From Candidatus Rifleibacteriota bacterium (GTDB lineage Bacteria > Muiribacteriota > Ozemobacteria > Ozemobacterales > Ozemobacteraceae), in the NCBI GenBank assembly GCA_015233155.1, contig JADFYG010000052.1:1-45653 (forward strand): 45,653 nt of DNA, written 5' to 3'. A program made the translations under genes and the position numbers. Shown piece after piece: positions 1 to 7,871 of the stretch. Every line of letters starts with the position of its first letter. The stretch's first letter is position 1. The notes under the pieces were generated by a model, which was not told where the DNA came from, did no database searches, and saw nothing but the letters and a program-made list of their open reading frames with translations.

Positions 1-443
1 TCAGTGATATCGTCGCGCGAAAACAGTTCGCACTCTCCGGGTATCCGACCAAAGCCAAACTGATGCACCATTACATGCTCGGTCGATTTTTTTCGGATGT
101 TGCCGCAAAGATGACTCTGTGGTTCGAACGCGTGAATAGTGCCATGGGGGAACGTCTCGATGAGGAAGGCTGTGTAATCACCAACATTCGCACCGACATC
201 AAAAAATACTCCGGTCGGAGAAACCAGACGCGGAAGCATTCGTCGCACGAAATGGGCTTCCTCGCTCTTACTGTCGTCAAAATCATGGATTCCCTGAGCA
301 AAATGCCCCAACACATGCAGGGGAAGTCCGTAGACTCTCAAACTGAGCGCGTGAAGAAACCGCGAGGCCCGATATACTGGTACAATCCTGCGAAATAATG
401 AAGCAAAAGCGGAGAGGATACTTTTTGCGGCAACGTTTTTCAT
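1..443 (-). CDS. FkbM-family SAM methyltransferase, 3' end cut by window edge
   Basis: The left edge cuts this gene; 147 codons are visible from an ATG at 443. FkbM enzymes methylate a hydroxyl, here probably on a sugar, using SAM in the cytoplasm. The SAM-binding loop FDVGANVGD sits at residues 81-89 and the following acidic strand HAFEPQ at 104-109, with normal spacing. No clear ribosome site precedes the ATG. An in-frame stop lies 15 bases upstream and a TTG between them is the only alternative start. It lies 58 bases downstream of the GT2 gene on the same strand, so it probably belongs to the same long operon. The C-terminal half, which would carry the conserved FkbM tail, is outside the window. 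Confidence 0.82.
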   Translation of the reverse strand, partial: MKNVAAKSILSAFASLFRRIVPVYRASRFLHALSLRVYGLPLHVLGHFAQGIHDFDDSKSEEAHFVRRMLPRLVSPTGVFFDVGANVGDYTAFLIETFPHGTIHAFEPQSHLCGNIRKKSTEHVMVHQFGFGRIPGECELFSRDDIT

Positions 444-501
444 TACAGACAAATGTTACACGAACCACGATTGTCGGACAAGTCCCACTCACTCTTTTCG
501 A

Positions 502-1332
502 TCACCACTGTGTGCGCTTCAAGATCTTACGCAATACGGATCTCCAGAACTGGTAGTGAGGGACCAAAAGACTTATAAAAGCGGTCGGAAAATCTCTTGC
601 AGCCAAATCCTCCATGACCATGGTGCGCATGGAATACCAGATGTTTCTAACGTAACCATTGACTGAAATCGGTTCGTCAGCACCGGCATACCAGCGCCAG
701 TAGCGCTCCATTACCTGCGCGAGAGAATTGCAGGCAATCGAGAATGCTATCAAACGAGGATCTACGACCACTTTCCAGCCTCCAGCCAAAAGGCGTTTGC
801 CCAATTCGGCATCTTCAGAATGGCGCAACAGCGGGTTGAAGTTCCCAACCTCTTCCACGGCAGAGCGCCTAACCACGGCGCACCCGGTTGCCAATTTCGT
901 GCGTTCATCAGGACCCATCCTCTGGAAATCGACTTTAAAAAGGTGCCGCCCCTGCCATCTGGTGACTGCATTTCCCCCCGGTCGCTGACGGCACTGTCCA
1001 CACACAGCGGCCACATCAGATCGCTCAAACCATGGAACTGCTGTAGCAACAAAATCCGCCGGGAGCACATTTGTGGCATCGCAGCAAAGAACTAATTGAT
1101 GTCGCGTTTCAGTCATACCGCGAAGACGTGTCGCTCCCCGCCCCAGATTGAAAGCCTGTCTCACGACCTTCACACCATGTTTGGCGGCAATTTCAGCTGA
1201 GTCGTCTGTTGAACCATCGTCAATTACGAGAATCTCTTCGATTCCGAAGGACTGCTTTTGAACAGAAGTGATCACGGAGGCAATGGTTTTCCGGTTGTTG
1301 AAACATGGAATATAGGCGCTTACATATGTCAT
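502..1332 (-). CDS. Family 2 glycosyltransferase
   Basis: A 276-residue GT-A fold transferase that should move a sugar from a nucleotide donor in the cytoplasm. The N-terminal strand and nucleotide site are clear: YIPCFNN at residues 8-14 and VIDDGSTDDS at about 36-45. Where many GT2 enzymes have DxD, this one reads CDATNVLPADF, so metal binding may rely on an unusual arrangement. The later motif with HSEDAEL is the normal GT2 acceptor-side ED motif. It has no membrane segment. The ATG lies one base after the stop of the GT61 gene (TGACATG), which implies translational coupling. Donor and acceptor cannot be read from the sequence. Confidence 0.9.
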   Translation of the reverse strand: MTYVSAYIPCFNNRKTIASVITSVQKQSFGIEEILVIDDGSTDDSAEIAAKHGVKVVRQAFNLGRGATRLRGMTETRHQLVLCCDATNVLPADFVATAVPWFERSDVAAVCGQCRQRPGGNAVTRWQGRHLFKVDFQRMGPDERTKLATGCAVVRRSAVEEVGNFNPLLRHSEDAELGKRLLAGGWKVVVDPRLIAFSIACNSLAQVMERYWRWYAGADEPISVNGYVRNIWYSMRTMVMEDLAARDFPTAFISLLVPHYQFWRSVLRKILKRTQW

Positions 1333-1333
1333 G

Positions 1334-2578
1334 TCACTCTTCCAGGGCTCTCTTCAAAAAAGCGACGAAATCATCCGGATCTATGTTTATATTCGCCATG
1401 GAATCGGTTAACCAGACATTCTCAGCTACAGGGTTTCCCTTGCCCATGTAATAGTAATGCTCGAATCCGACGACCTTGCTCAGATACCAATGATGGCAAT
1501 TGAAAAAACCCGGCCCAATGATCTCAATCAGTTTCCCGCCTGGATGCGAAAAAGCAATATTCATAAGCCCGGAACCAATGGGGCCCACAACGATCTTTGC
1601 CTCAGAAAACAGCCTGGCAGTGTCTGCAAGTCCTACTCCGGATAATACGACGAATTCGAATCCCATTTTTTGCAGCGGCTCCCGGAGTCTGGATTCCTGC
1701 ACAAGTCGCCGAAACTTTGCATCTTCACGGGAAATGAAAAGACGTCTCGTGGGAGACTGCCTTGGAATTTCTACCTCGAACAATTTGCGAAGATCACTCA
1801 AGGCGCTTGTATGAAGCGCCATGTTCCAATACGTGGAATGAAATGGAACAATCAATCGATCGGCCTGCAGGAAACTCGTTTCTTCAAACATACGAATTTT
1901 TTCTAAAGGAATTCCCGCCCGTTCAAATGTCTCGCGTTGAAAAGGAAGATCAGCGTGTCCGATAAAGTACGTATCTATTTTTTCCGGAGAAAATCCTGCT
2001 CGTTCTAGAAGACTGAATTTAGGAATAACATCGATTATCCAATGAGAAAAATTACGGTATGCATCGCGATTTGCAATAATGGCGACTGTCCCGGGAATTC
2101 TCTCGGGTTTAGGAAAAGAAAGTTTCGTTAGTGGAGCCCAGTGGCTGAAGTACATCCAGTGCTCACGTCCGAAATCCCAGAGAAGATCGCGATTTTCAGT
2201 GAAATACGCCCCCCCCTGGTGCCCCCAGACAAGACCATTTACCAGTTCCGCTACAAATCTCCGTTGAATGGTTACAGAACGATTTCTGTGATAAAACCAA
2301 TGAACCTGATCCTGATTGCATTTTGGGAGACTCATTTCAAAATGAATTTCCGGATCTATGGGAGTTTCTTTTGCACGGTTTCCTGCTACTTTTCGCCATT
2401 CTTCCCATGTGTACATTCTGGAGGAAGGCAGGTTGAGAAAATTCCGAATGAGTTCAATCGATCTCAGGCAGCTGGCAAGCAAGTATTTGAATGCAATCCA
2501 TCGCTTAGTCAAAAAAATTGCAGGTGGACGCAAAAAACTCAGCCTTGCTTTCAATCGTCCCAATCTGATCTGATTCAT
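1334..2578 (-). CDS. GT61 (DUF563) family glycosyltransferase
   Basis: A 414-residue protein of the DUF563/GT61 group, which in bacteria occurs in capsule and exopolysaccharide clusters. Recognition rests on the central block with NFSHWIIDVIPK and the C-terminal pattern of RRLFISRED followed by GSGLMNIAFSHPGGKLIEI. That series is typical of the family: an Arg-rich loop, then a Gly-rich nucleotide-site loop, then a hydrophobic strand. No signal peptide or membrane segment is present, so it is probably cytoplasmic. Its stop is one base from the next gene's ATG. No strong ribosome site precedes its own ATG. The sugar transferred is unknown; bacterial GT61 members are poorly characterised. Confidence 0.85.
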   Translation of the reverse strand: MNQIRLGRLKARLSFLRPPAIFLTKRWIAFKYLLASCLRSIELIRNFLNLPSSRMYTWEEWRKVAGNRAKETPIDPEIHFEMSLPKCNQDQVHWFYHRNRSVTIQRRFVAELVNGLVWGHQGGAYFTENRDLLWDFGREHWMYFSHWAPLTKLSFPKPERIPGTVAIIANRDAYRNFSHWIIDVIPKFSLLERAGFSPEKIDTYFIGHADLPFQRETFERAGIPLEKIRMFEETSFLQADRLIVPFHSTYWNMALHTSALSDLRKLFEVEIPRQSPTRRLFISREDAKFRRLVQESRLREPLQKMGFEFVVLSGVGLADTARLFSEAKIVVGPIGSGLMNIAFSHPGGKLIEIIGPGFFNCHHWYLSKVVGFEHYYYMGKGNPVAENVWLTDSMANINIDPDDFVAFLKRALEE

Positions 2579-2627
2579 GTTTTCACGTCAAATGAATAGC
2601 GTTGTTATGGCTACTGGTTGGACGAAT

Positions 2628-3476
2628 TCAGGCTTGCGGAATCACAATAGCATTGCGGGAAACTCCCGGCGGAATTACGCTTCGCAATTTTTCGGCATCC
2701 AGCGGCCACTGATGTCGTTCTGAGAAATCCCATAATTTGTAATCAAGACGACGTAACAACGAAATAATTTCTTCAAGATCTCCCGATTCCCGGGAAAATT
2801 CATGGGGGGCCAACTCAGCAATCATCCGCGGCCTATATTTTTCGAGGGTTTTTTGCCCTCCGGTTAGTACACCACGCTCATGGCCATCAACATCTATTTT
2901 GATAAAGTCCACACGTGGAAATTTTGCCTGCTTAACCAGATCATCGAGTGTGGAGGCGTGCCCACCTGTCGTGCTCTTGGAAAGCCCCTGGTTCAGAACA
3001 TCGCGAGATCCCAGGGCAAACATCGGCCAGCTCGCGTTTGCCTCGAGCAGCATTGTATCGCTTGCTGTACCAACGAGATAAACCTGCTCGGCCATGATCT
3101 GGGGTTGTAATTCCGGATTCAGAGCTGCATTTGCACATAATTTCTCGTAGGCAAAAGCCGTCGGCTCAATGGCCAGAACCCGTCCAGAGTTGCCTACCAA
3201 ATGCGCAAGAGGCAAAGTATGTGCTCCAATGTTCGCCCCGATATCGATCACATATGCTCCAGGACTGATAAGCCTGGTATAAGCCATTCTGGTCAAGGGT
3301 TCGAAGGCGCCCAAAAGGTATATAGACAAATCGATACCTTCGGTCAGATCCAGATGCCAGCGTATTCCATGGCGCCTGACTACGACCTCGGGCCCGAGTC
3401 CCAGACGGGACCGGGCAAACAATACCGCACGACAGGCAAAACGCGCCAGCCGCATCTTTTGACTTGTTTTCAACAC
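2628..3476 (-). CDS. FkbM-family SAM methyltransferase
   Basis: A complete 282-residue FkbM-type O-methyltransferase. The SAM loop VIDIGANIGAH lies at about residues 76-86, followed by VLAIEPTAFAYEKL. The FkbM C-terminal core reads DFIKIDVDGHERGVLTGG, with the IDVDG(H/A)E motif usual in the family. The start is GTG, chosen because CAGGAGAG lies about 9 bases upstream; an ATG seven codons later has no such site. It probably methylates a sugar hydroxyl before export. This is one of two FkbM genes in the leftmost operon, the other being at the window edge. Two such genes so close suggest two methylation positions or two different residues. Confidence 0.9.
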   Translation of the reverse strand: MLKTSQKMRLARFACRAVLFARSRLGLGPEVVVRRHGIRWHLDLTEGIDLSIYLLGAFEPLTRMAYTRLISPGAYVIDIGANIGAHTLPLAHLVGNSGRVLAIEPTAFAYEKLCANAALNPELQPQIMAEQVYLVGTASDTMLLEANASWPMFALGSRDVLNQGLSKSTTGGHASTLDDLVKQAKFPRVDFIKIDVDGHERGVLTGGQKTLEKYRPRMIAELAPHEFSRESGDLEEIISLLRRLDYKLWDFSERHQWPLDAEKLRSVIPPGVSRNAIVIPQA

Positions 3477-3568
3477 AGTATTTTTCTCTCCTGGGTATTA
3501 ATAATAGGAGATATTTACCATAACATTTACACAGCTTTTTCGCAGCAATCCGGAATTATCAATGGCAG

Positions 3569-5290
3569 CTATTTTCCACGACAAAATCGAAATCCCGCCG
3601 GGATATCCGCACTGAGGATAATCATGTTCTCCACCTGGTCGCGGGAAATCGTTCGCAATCCCGGAAGATTGTCCAAAGACTTTATGACGCCTCCCTTCCA
3701 GACATCGCTGAAGCGAGAATCGTCACTGAACTCAGAATCCGGAATCGCGAAAAATACTTGTTTAGAATTGCTTGAATAAGCCGCATCCCAAAACTCTGCA
3801 CTTCCATAGGACCGGATCCCCGCAAAACCGTCACAATCAAAAAGAGGTTTAGGAAAAGCAAAACAAATCGCTTCCGGATAACTTGCAAGAAGCCCCCGAA
3901 CCTGCTCCGCCGTATGATCCACTCCGCTTACGAAATTATGTAAAGGAAATCCTGGATGGTAACTTTGTGCACCAACGGCACATTTCAGTGATCCAACGAT
4001 GCTTTGTCGAATAATGGGATCGAAGCGATTGCTCATTCGAATGACCAGTTGATATACGAGAAATGTGGCAAAGAAAACACACGCAATCTTTTGCATAAAT
4101 TTCCGTCGCGTGTCTGAACAAACAGCATACCAAACGATGGGGGCGGAGATTCCCACCGCAATGTAGTATCTGAACATTTCCAACATTCCCCAATATGGAT
4201 TTTTCGAGAGAAATGCGAATGAAGCCAAAAAAAGAGTCTGAGCAAGTGGCAATATAGATATACAAAAAAGAACCAACCTGTCAGTGGAACTCCAACGTGC
4301 CGATATCACTCGGGAAAACACGACATGAGCTACCCAGAAAAGAAGAGTCATGATTCCGATTGGCAAGAGCATAACACTATGCGACTTAGACATTGATTGT
4401 ATCGCTGAATCAATATTGCTAATGCTTGTAATTCCAGCTAAAGAAAAAGCGCATTTTTCGAGAATTGCAAGAATCTCATTCAAAAGCCCGGGGCTCGCCA
4501 ATACACCGAATAGTGGAGGGAAACCGGAATGACTTCCATAAGCTCTGACATATATAAACTCAGGAAAAGCGATCAACGCAAAGGTTCCAAAGAAAACCAA
4601 CAAATCCGTAACAGTCCGCTTTCCTAAAGGTCGTCGAAATAGGATGAAAATACATCCGACCGGCAAAAGAAAAAACGAAGCTAGGCGTAGAAGATAAAGA
4701 ACGGCGACACCTGCTCCTGCGAGGATTATTGGCAATAACCCACTCCATGGAAAGGCTAGAACAATTATTAAATAAGGCATGAAAGACCAGAGAAAGATAT
4801 CGGTATAAATCCACATCGGAGAGAAATAAATCGGCGCCAGCGTGGCAAGGAGCGTATTAAACGGAAGTCTGCGCTCTCCCCAACGAACCGAATGGCGGAA
4901 AATCGGAAGAGCAACCATTCCCCACCCAAGCCAACCAGCAAGAAAAGCGAAGCAATAGATGCCTTTTATGGGAAATGAGAGTGGAATCCCGGTCTTGAGA
5001 ATCAAACTCATGATCAAGGGAAAAAGAGGGGCTTGTATCACGAATTGTTCGTCCGTCGCCGACAAACTTATATCATATGAAGCAATTGCGGCACTGATTG
5101 TCAGCCCCTGACCGGCAACCAAACGGTGAGCTGCATGCAGTTGCAGTCCCATGTCGTAATTCACACCGAGAGGATTGATAACTCGAAGAAAAGTAATGAA
5201 TAAAGCCACACAAATCATGCAATAAAACGCCAGACGAGGATTGCCCCGCCAGTAATTCTTCCATAAATTACGAACTGGTCTTAGTTTCAC
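3569..5290 (-). CDS. Multi-spanning GT-C-like membrane glycosyltransferase
   Basis: A 573-residue integral membrane protein with about ten hydrophobic segments in its first 420 residues and a soluble C-terminal domain. The arrangement fits GT-C enzymes, which transfer sugars from lipid-phosphate donors on the outer face of the inner membrane. After the first membrane segment the loop reads NYDMGLQLHAAHRL; the Asp there is a candidate for the catalytic acidic residue of GT-C enzymes. The start is GTG with GGGAGA upstream. I cannot place it in a named GT family. It sits between the GT14 and FkbM genes on the same strand. No GtrB-like partner is adjacent, unlike the other GT-C genes here. Confidence 0.72.
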   Translation of the reverse strand: MKLRPVRNLWKNYWRGNPRLAFYCMICVALFITFLRVINPLGVNYDMGLQLHAAHRLVAGQGLTISAAIASYDISLSATDEQFVIQAPLFPLIMSLILKTGIPLSFPIKGIYCFAFLAGWLGWGMVALPIFRHSVRWGERRLPFNTLLATLAPIYFSPMWIYTDIFLWSFMPYLIIVLAFPWSGLLPIILAGAGVAVLYLLRLASFFLLPVGCIFILFRRPLGKRTVTDLLVFFGTFALIAFPEFIYVRAYGSHSGFPPLFGVLASPGLLNEILAILEKCAFSLAGITSISNIDSAIQSMSKSHSVMLLPIGIMTLLFWVAHVVFSRVISARWSSTDRLVLFCISILPLAQTLFLASFAFLSKNPYWGMLEMFRYYIAVGISAPIVWYAVCSDTRRKFMQKIACVFFATFLVYQLVIRMSNRFDPIIRQSIVGSLKCAVGAQSYHPGFPLHNFVSGVDHTAEQVRGLLASYPEAICFAFPKPLFDCDGFAGIRSYGSAEFWDAAYSSNSKQVFFAIPDSEFSDDSRFSDVWKGGVIKSLDNLPGLRTISRDQVENMIILSADIPAGFRFCRGK

Positions 5291-5413
5291 CTGATCTCTC
5301 CCTTAATTATAACAGCAAATTACTTCCGAAAAAAATTACAATCGCCCGGATAATACGGCGAATCTATCATAATATGATGGCAGCATCGATGATGCTCTTT
5401 AATAAGTAAATAC

Positions 5414-6325
5414 TTAATTTTTGCACGCGAGAAGCTCGCGGTCGATCCGATTGATTAATGAAAGCGAGTGTTCCGGATGGATCTTTCGGGCAAAAAACTT
5501 ACCGGATTGTACCAGTTCATCGAAATCACTCAGTCTCACGATCGAAGGATATTCGTTGTGCCGGCCATCCCAAAAAACACTACGGAGAATATTGTTGTCC
5601 AAAATCCATTGTCGGCCAGAGTTCATCAGAATTGTCTGAAAGAAAATCTCGTCGCTGGACTTCGAGAAACGGAATATTCTGGAAAAACCCGGATTCTGCT
5701 TTGTGTACTCTATAATTGCTTCCGCCGCCTCTCTCGTTAGATCCCACCAGTTGCCGCCACCAAAAAAACGAATATTTTCGGGCAAAGAACGTGTCCTGGG
5801 AAGCAGTAATCTGCAAAGCTGGTATGCCAGATAAATCCGACGGGAAGACGGCACTTGCACGCATGGAAATTCAAATCTGAAGCCGCTGAAAGTAAAATGA
5901 TGGTGTCGAATCCGATCGAAACCACCATTCCCGCTCCAGCCGTTAAATGGTAACGGAAAGCATGAAATAAAATTGACATGCTTTCTATGCCTGAAAAACT
6001 CTAGCATTACTTCAGGTGAACTCAACGGGTAGTCCTGGCCGCTGATCAGGATGAATCTTTCTGATTCCTTGTCGTGATAAAGCGCTTGCCTGAGCAATGA
6101 AAGACTGGCTTTTACCTGCCCGAAGGTTGCCCACCCGGAATGGACACGCGGAACCCAGTGAATATCGCGAATATTCCGTTTTTCGAAAACCGTCTGAAAG
6201 AGGCGAATGTCCGCCCCTTTGTCGATATGAATGAATATCGATGTAAACGGCCGCTGGATTCGCTCGACGAGTCTGGCCAGGAGTTCCGGGTAGGCATGGG
6301 CCGCTATAAGAAAAGAAAGTCTCAT
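5414..6325 (-). CDS. GT14-type beta-N-acetylglucosaminyltransferase-like (core-2/I-branching family)
   Basis: A 303-residue glycosyltransferase of the core-2/I-branching (GT14) group. Supporting motifs in order: an N-terminal strand followed by SIFIHIDKG at about residues 29-37, the signature ISGQDYPLSS at about 94-103, FFGGGNWWDLTREA near 190 (matching the family's tryptophan-pair motif), and SSDEIFFQT. Animal relatives add branching GlcNAc or xylose. Bacterial ones are mostly uncharacterised but occur in polysaccharide clusters. No signal peptide is seen, so it should act in the cytoplasm. A 10-base palindrome, GTTGTACAAC, lies in its leader at 6339-6348. The sugar it transfers is inferred only at family level. 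Confidence 0.87.
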   Translation of the reverse strand: MRLSFLIAAHAYPELLARLVERIQRPFTSIFIHIDKGADIRLFQTVFEKRNIRDIHWVPRVHSGWATFGQVKASLSLLRQALYHDKESERFILISGQDYPLSSPEVMLEFFRHRKHVNFISCFPLPFNGWSGNGGFDRIRHHHFTFSGFRFEFPCVQVPSSRRIYLAYQLCRLLLPRTRSLPENIRFFGGGNWWDLTREAAEAIIEYTKQNPGFSRIFRFSKSSDEIFFQTILMNSGRQWILDNNILRSVFWDGRHNEYPSIVRLSDFDELVQSGKFFARKIHPEHSLSLINRIDRELLACKN

Positions 6326-6450
6326 GCTTCTGGGAGCAGTTGTACAACCAACGCGACTGAAAAGCGGTTATATCGTATCAACAGTTCTTCCTTATTATTC
6401 CGGAGAAAAAATGCCGAGATCTGGTAGAACCCATTCGATCGAAACACTTT

Positions 6451-7272
6451 TTACTTCTGAACTTCGATGCAGACGAGCAAACCCATCATTTGCGATATGA
6501 TTCGTTGAACAAAATATGGAATTGGAATCTTGTTGAACGCTCGGGATGGAAAATAATACAGACTATATTTTATTTTCCTGAATGGTTTGAGATATGTATT
6601 CAATTCCTGGATAGAATATGCTTTTCCAATAGGGTTCTCTCCTCCATCATACATCCGGACGAATTCACTGACGCTCCTTGCTCTGGAGTGATTTTCTCTT
6701 GCGCGTCCGGATAATCCAACGCTTAGAATTCTCATCAGAAATTGAGAAATCCTAAAAATCATCGGAAAACGAATAAGAATGCTTTTGTAATAGACACTGA
6801 ATGTCGCTCTTCCGGAAGGTTTCAGCACTCTGTATATCTCCTGGATGCATGCGTTTGTATCCGGGGTGTGATGGATTACACCCTCGCTCAGGCAGTAATC
6901 GAACGAGGCGTCAGCAAATTCCAACTTCTCCGCATTTCCAACACATGTGGATCCAGGGAGATTAAACATTTCCTGAGATTTTCGGGCCAATGCTACTGAA
7001 ACCGGAGAAATATCCACGCCCTGGTACAAGACTCCGGTTTGGGCGAATCGGCGCTGCCAATAGCCAGGCCCACAACCGATATCAAGCATTTTTTTCCCCC
7101 GAATGTCACCCGGAATCCAACGTTCAAGGTTTCCAAGGAAAACATCGCGGGTCTTGATCTCGTCAAGTTTCCGAAACCATTCTTCAGAACCAACCTCTTC
7201 TTTCACCTCACCGGTAAAAAGTGGATTTGAATCCCAGAAAAGTCGGACATCTTCAAGGCTTTTTGTAATCAT
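6451..7272 (-). CDS. Class I SAM-dependent methyltransferase
   Basis: A 273-residue Rossmann-fold methyltransferase. Motif I, MLDIGCGPGYW, is at about residues 62-72. The acidic strand end YQGVDISP follows, then SEGVIHHTPD and IYRVLKPSGRATFSVY, a complete motif series of the UbiE/Methyltransf_11 type. The C-terminal 90 residues are basic and hydrophobic and may contact the acceptor or the membrane. It follows the carbamoyltransferase cassette at 25 bases, so it is probably cotranscribed with it. An AGGAGG lies about 14 bases before the ATG, a little farther than ideal, and no in-frame alternative start lies between them. The likely role is methylation of a sugar or terminal residue; the substrate is unknown. 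Confidence 0.87.
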   Translation of the reverse strand: MITKSLEDVRLFWDSNPLFTGEVKEEVGSEEWFRKLDEIKTRDVFLGNLERWIPGDIRGKKMLDIGCGPGYWQRRFAQTGVLYQGVDISPVSVALARKSQEMFNLPGSTCVGNAEKLEFADASFDYCLSEGVIHHTPDTNACIQEIYRVLKPSGRATFSVYYKSILIRFPMIFRISQFLMRILSVGLSGRARENHSRARSVSEFVRMYDGGENPIGKAYSIQELNTYLKPFRKIKYSLYYFPSRAFNKIPIPYFVQRIISQMMGLLVCIEVQK

Positions 7273-7297
7273 AAACTCGGAGTCAACCTCCTAATGT

Positions 7298-7450
7298 TCA
7301 AAACAGCGTATAAATAAACGGAGCCGCAATGCTGCCTGACGAAAATAGAATCAGCGCACCGAACAGCAGAAGCGCGAGTATGAGAGGAATCAGCCAATAT
7401 TTCTTATTTTCTCTGACAAAACACCATAGTTCATGCAAAAGAGAAAGCAT
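7298..7450 (-). CDS. Small DUF5989-like membrane protein
   Basis: A 50-residue protein with a short amphipathic N-terminus (LLHELWCFVRENKKYW) and one membrane helix rich in Leu and Ile, ending SGSIAAPFIYTLF. From memory this matches the small DUF5989 proteins found right beside SxtJ-like and carbamoyltransferase genes. The start was set at the ATG at 7448-7450 because GAGGTG lies 8 bases upstream; the frame is open 28 codons further, but that extension would run into the SxtJ gene. It follows the SxtJ gene by 10 bases. Its function is unknown. The fixed gene order suggests a membrane helper for the carbamoyltransferase. Confidence 0.82.
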   Translation of the reverse strand: MLSLLHELWCFVRENKKYWLIPLILALLLFGALILFSSGSIAAPFIYTLF

Positions 7451-7460
7451 CCAATTCACC

Positions 7461-7871
7461 TCAAAATTGATGGTCAATATGTTCGCCCGGACGAGGTTTG
7501 ACAGGCGAACGGTAGGAAGTGGAAGATGGATCAAATTGAAGCCCCAAAGAGTCGCCTGAAAAATACCGCCTGATCAGTGCCAGTGGGGTAAGAATCAGGA
7601 AGAAGAGAAGTCCGAGAATAATCTTATTGTTAATTCGACCCAGAAAAGCGGCAAGTTTCATCCACAAATAATAAGGCCCTCTAAGCAAACCCGGCATGAA
7701 AAGCGCTGCACAGAAGAAAACAATCGAGAGGATTATAGCCCACCAGCGTTCGTGAAATGCCTGGCCAATCCATGGCCAGAAAGCAATCAACGCAAAAAAA
7801 CCGCAAAAAAGAAAACCGAAATCGCGTAATGATGTGGACGTCGAATCAGTATGAGGCATTTGCGTAACCAT
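7461..7871 (-). CDS. SxtJ-like membrane protein
   Basis: A 136-residue protein with three or four hydrophobic segments and the pattern YYLWMKLAAFLGRINNKIILGLLFF. This matches the SxtJ family, first named from the saxitoxin cluster, whose function is unknown and which typically sits next to a carbamoyltransferase. The ATG overlaps the carbamoyltransferase stop by one base (TGATG), so the two are translationally coupled. The C-terminus after the last helix is a soluble tail of about 30 residues. With the DUF5989-like neighbour it forms a recurring three-gene set. One may guess that it tethers the carbamoyltransferase to the membrane, but nothing in the sequence shows this. Confidence 0.85.
   Translation of the reverse strand: MVTQMPHTDSTSTSLRDFGFLFCGFFALIAFWPWIGQAFHERWWAIILSIVFFCAALFMPGLLRGPYYLWMKLAAFLGRINNKIILGLLFFLILTPLALIRRYFSGDSLGLQFDPSSTSYRSPVKPRPGEHIDHQF

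Noticed and set aside
5306..5311. Perfect TATAAT (extended, with TG upstream) before the GT-C gene on the minus strand
   Set aside because: The predicted transcript start would fall inside the GGGAGA ribosome site only a few bases before the GTG, and there is no -35 box.
5374..5398. Hairpins ATCATA/TATGAT and AGCATC/GATGCT in the gap 5291-5413
   Set aside because: Stems are short and AT-rich and no U-run follows on the minus strand, so they do not make a terminator.
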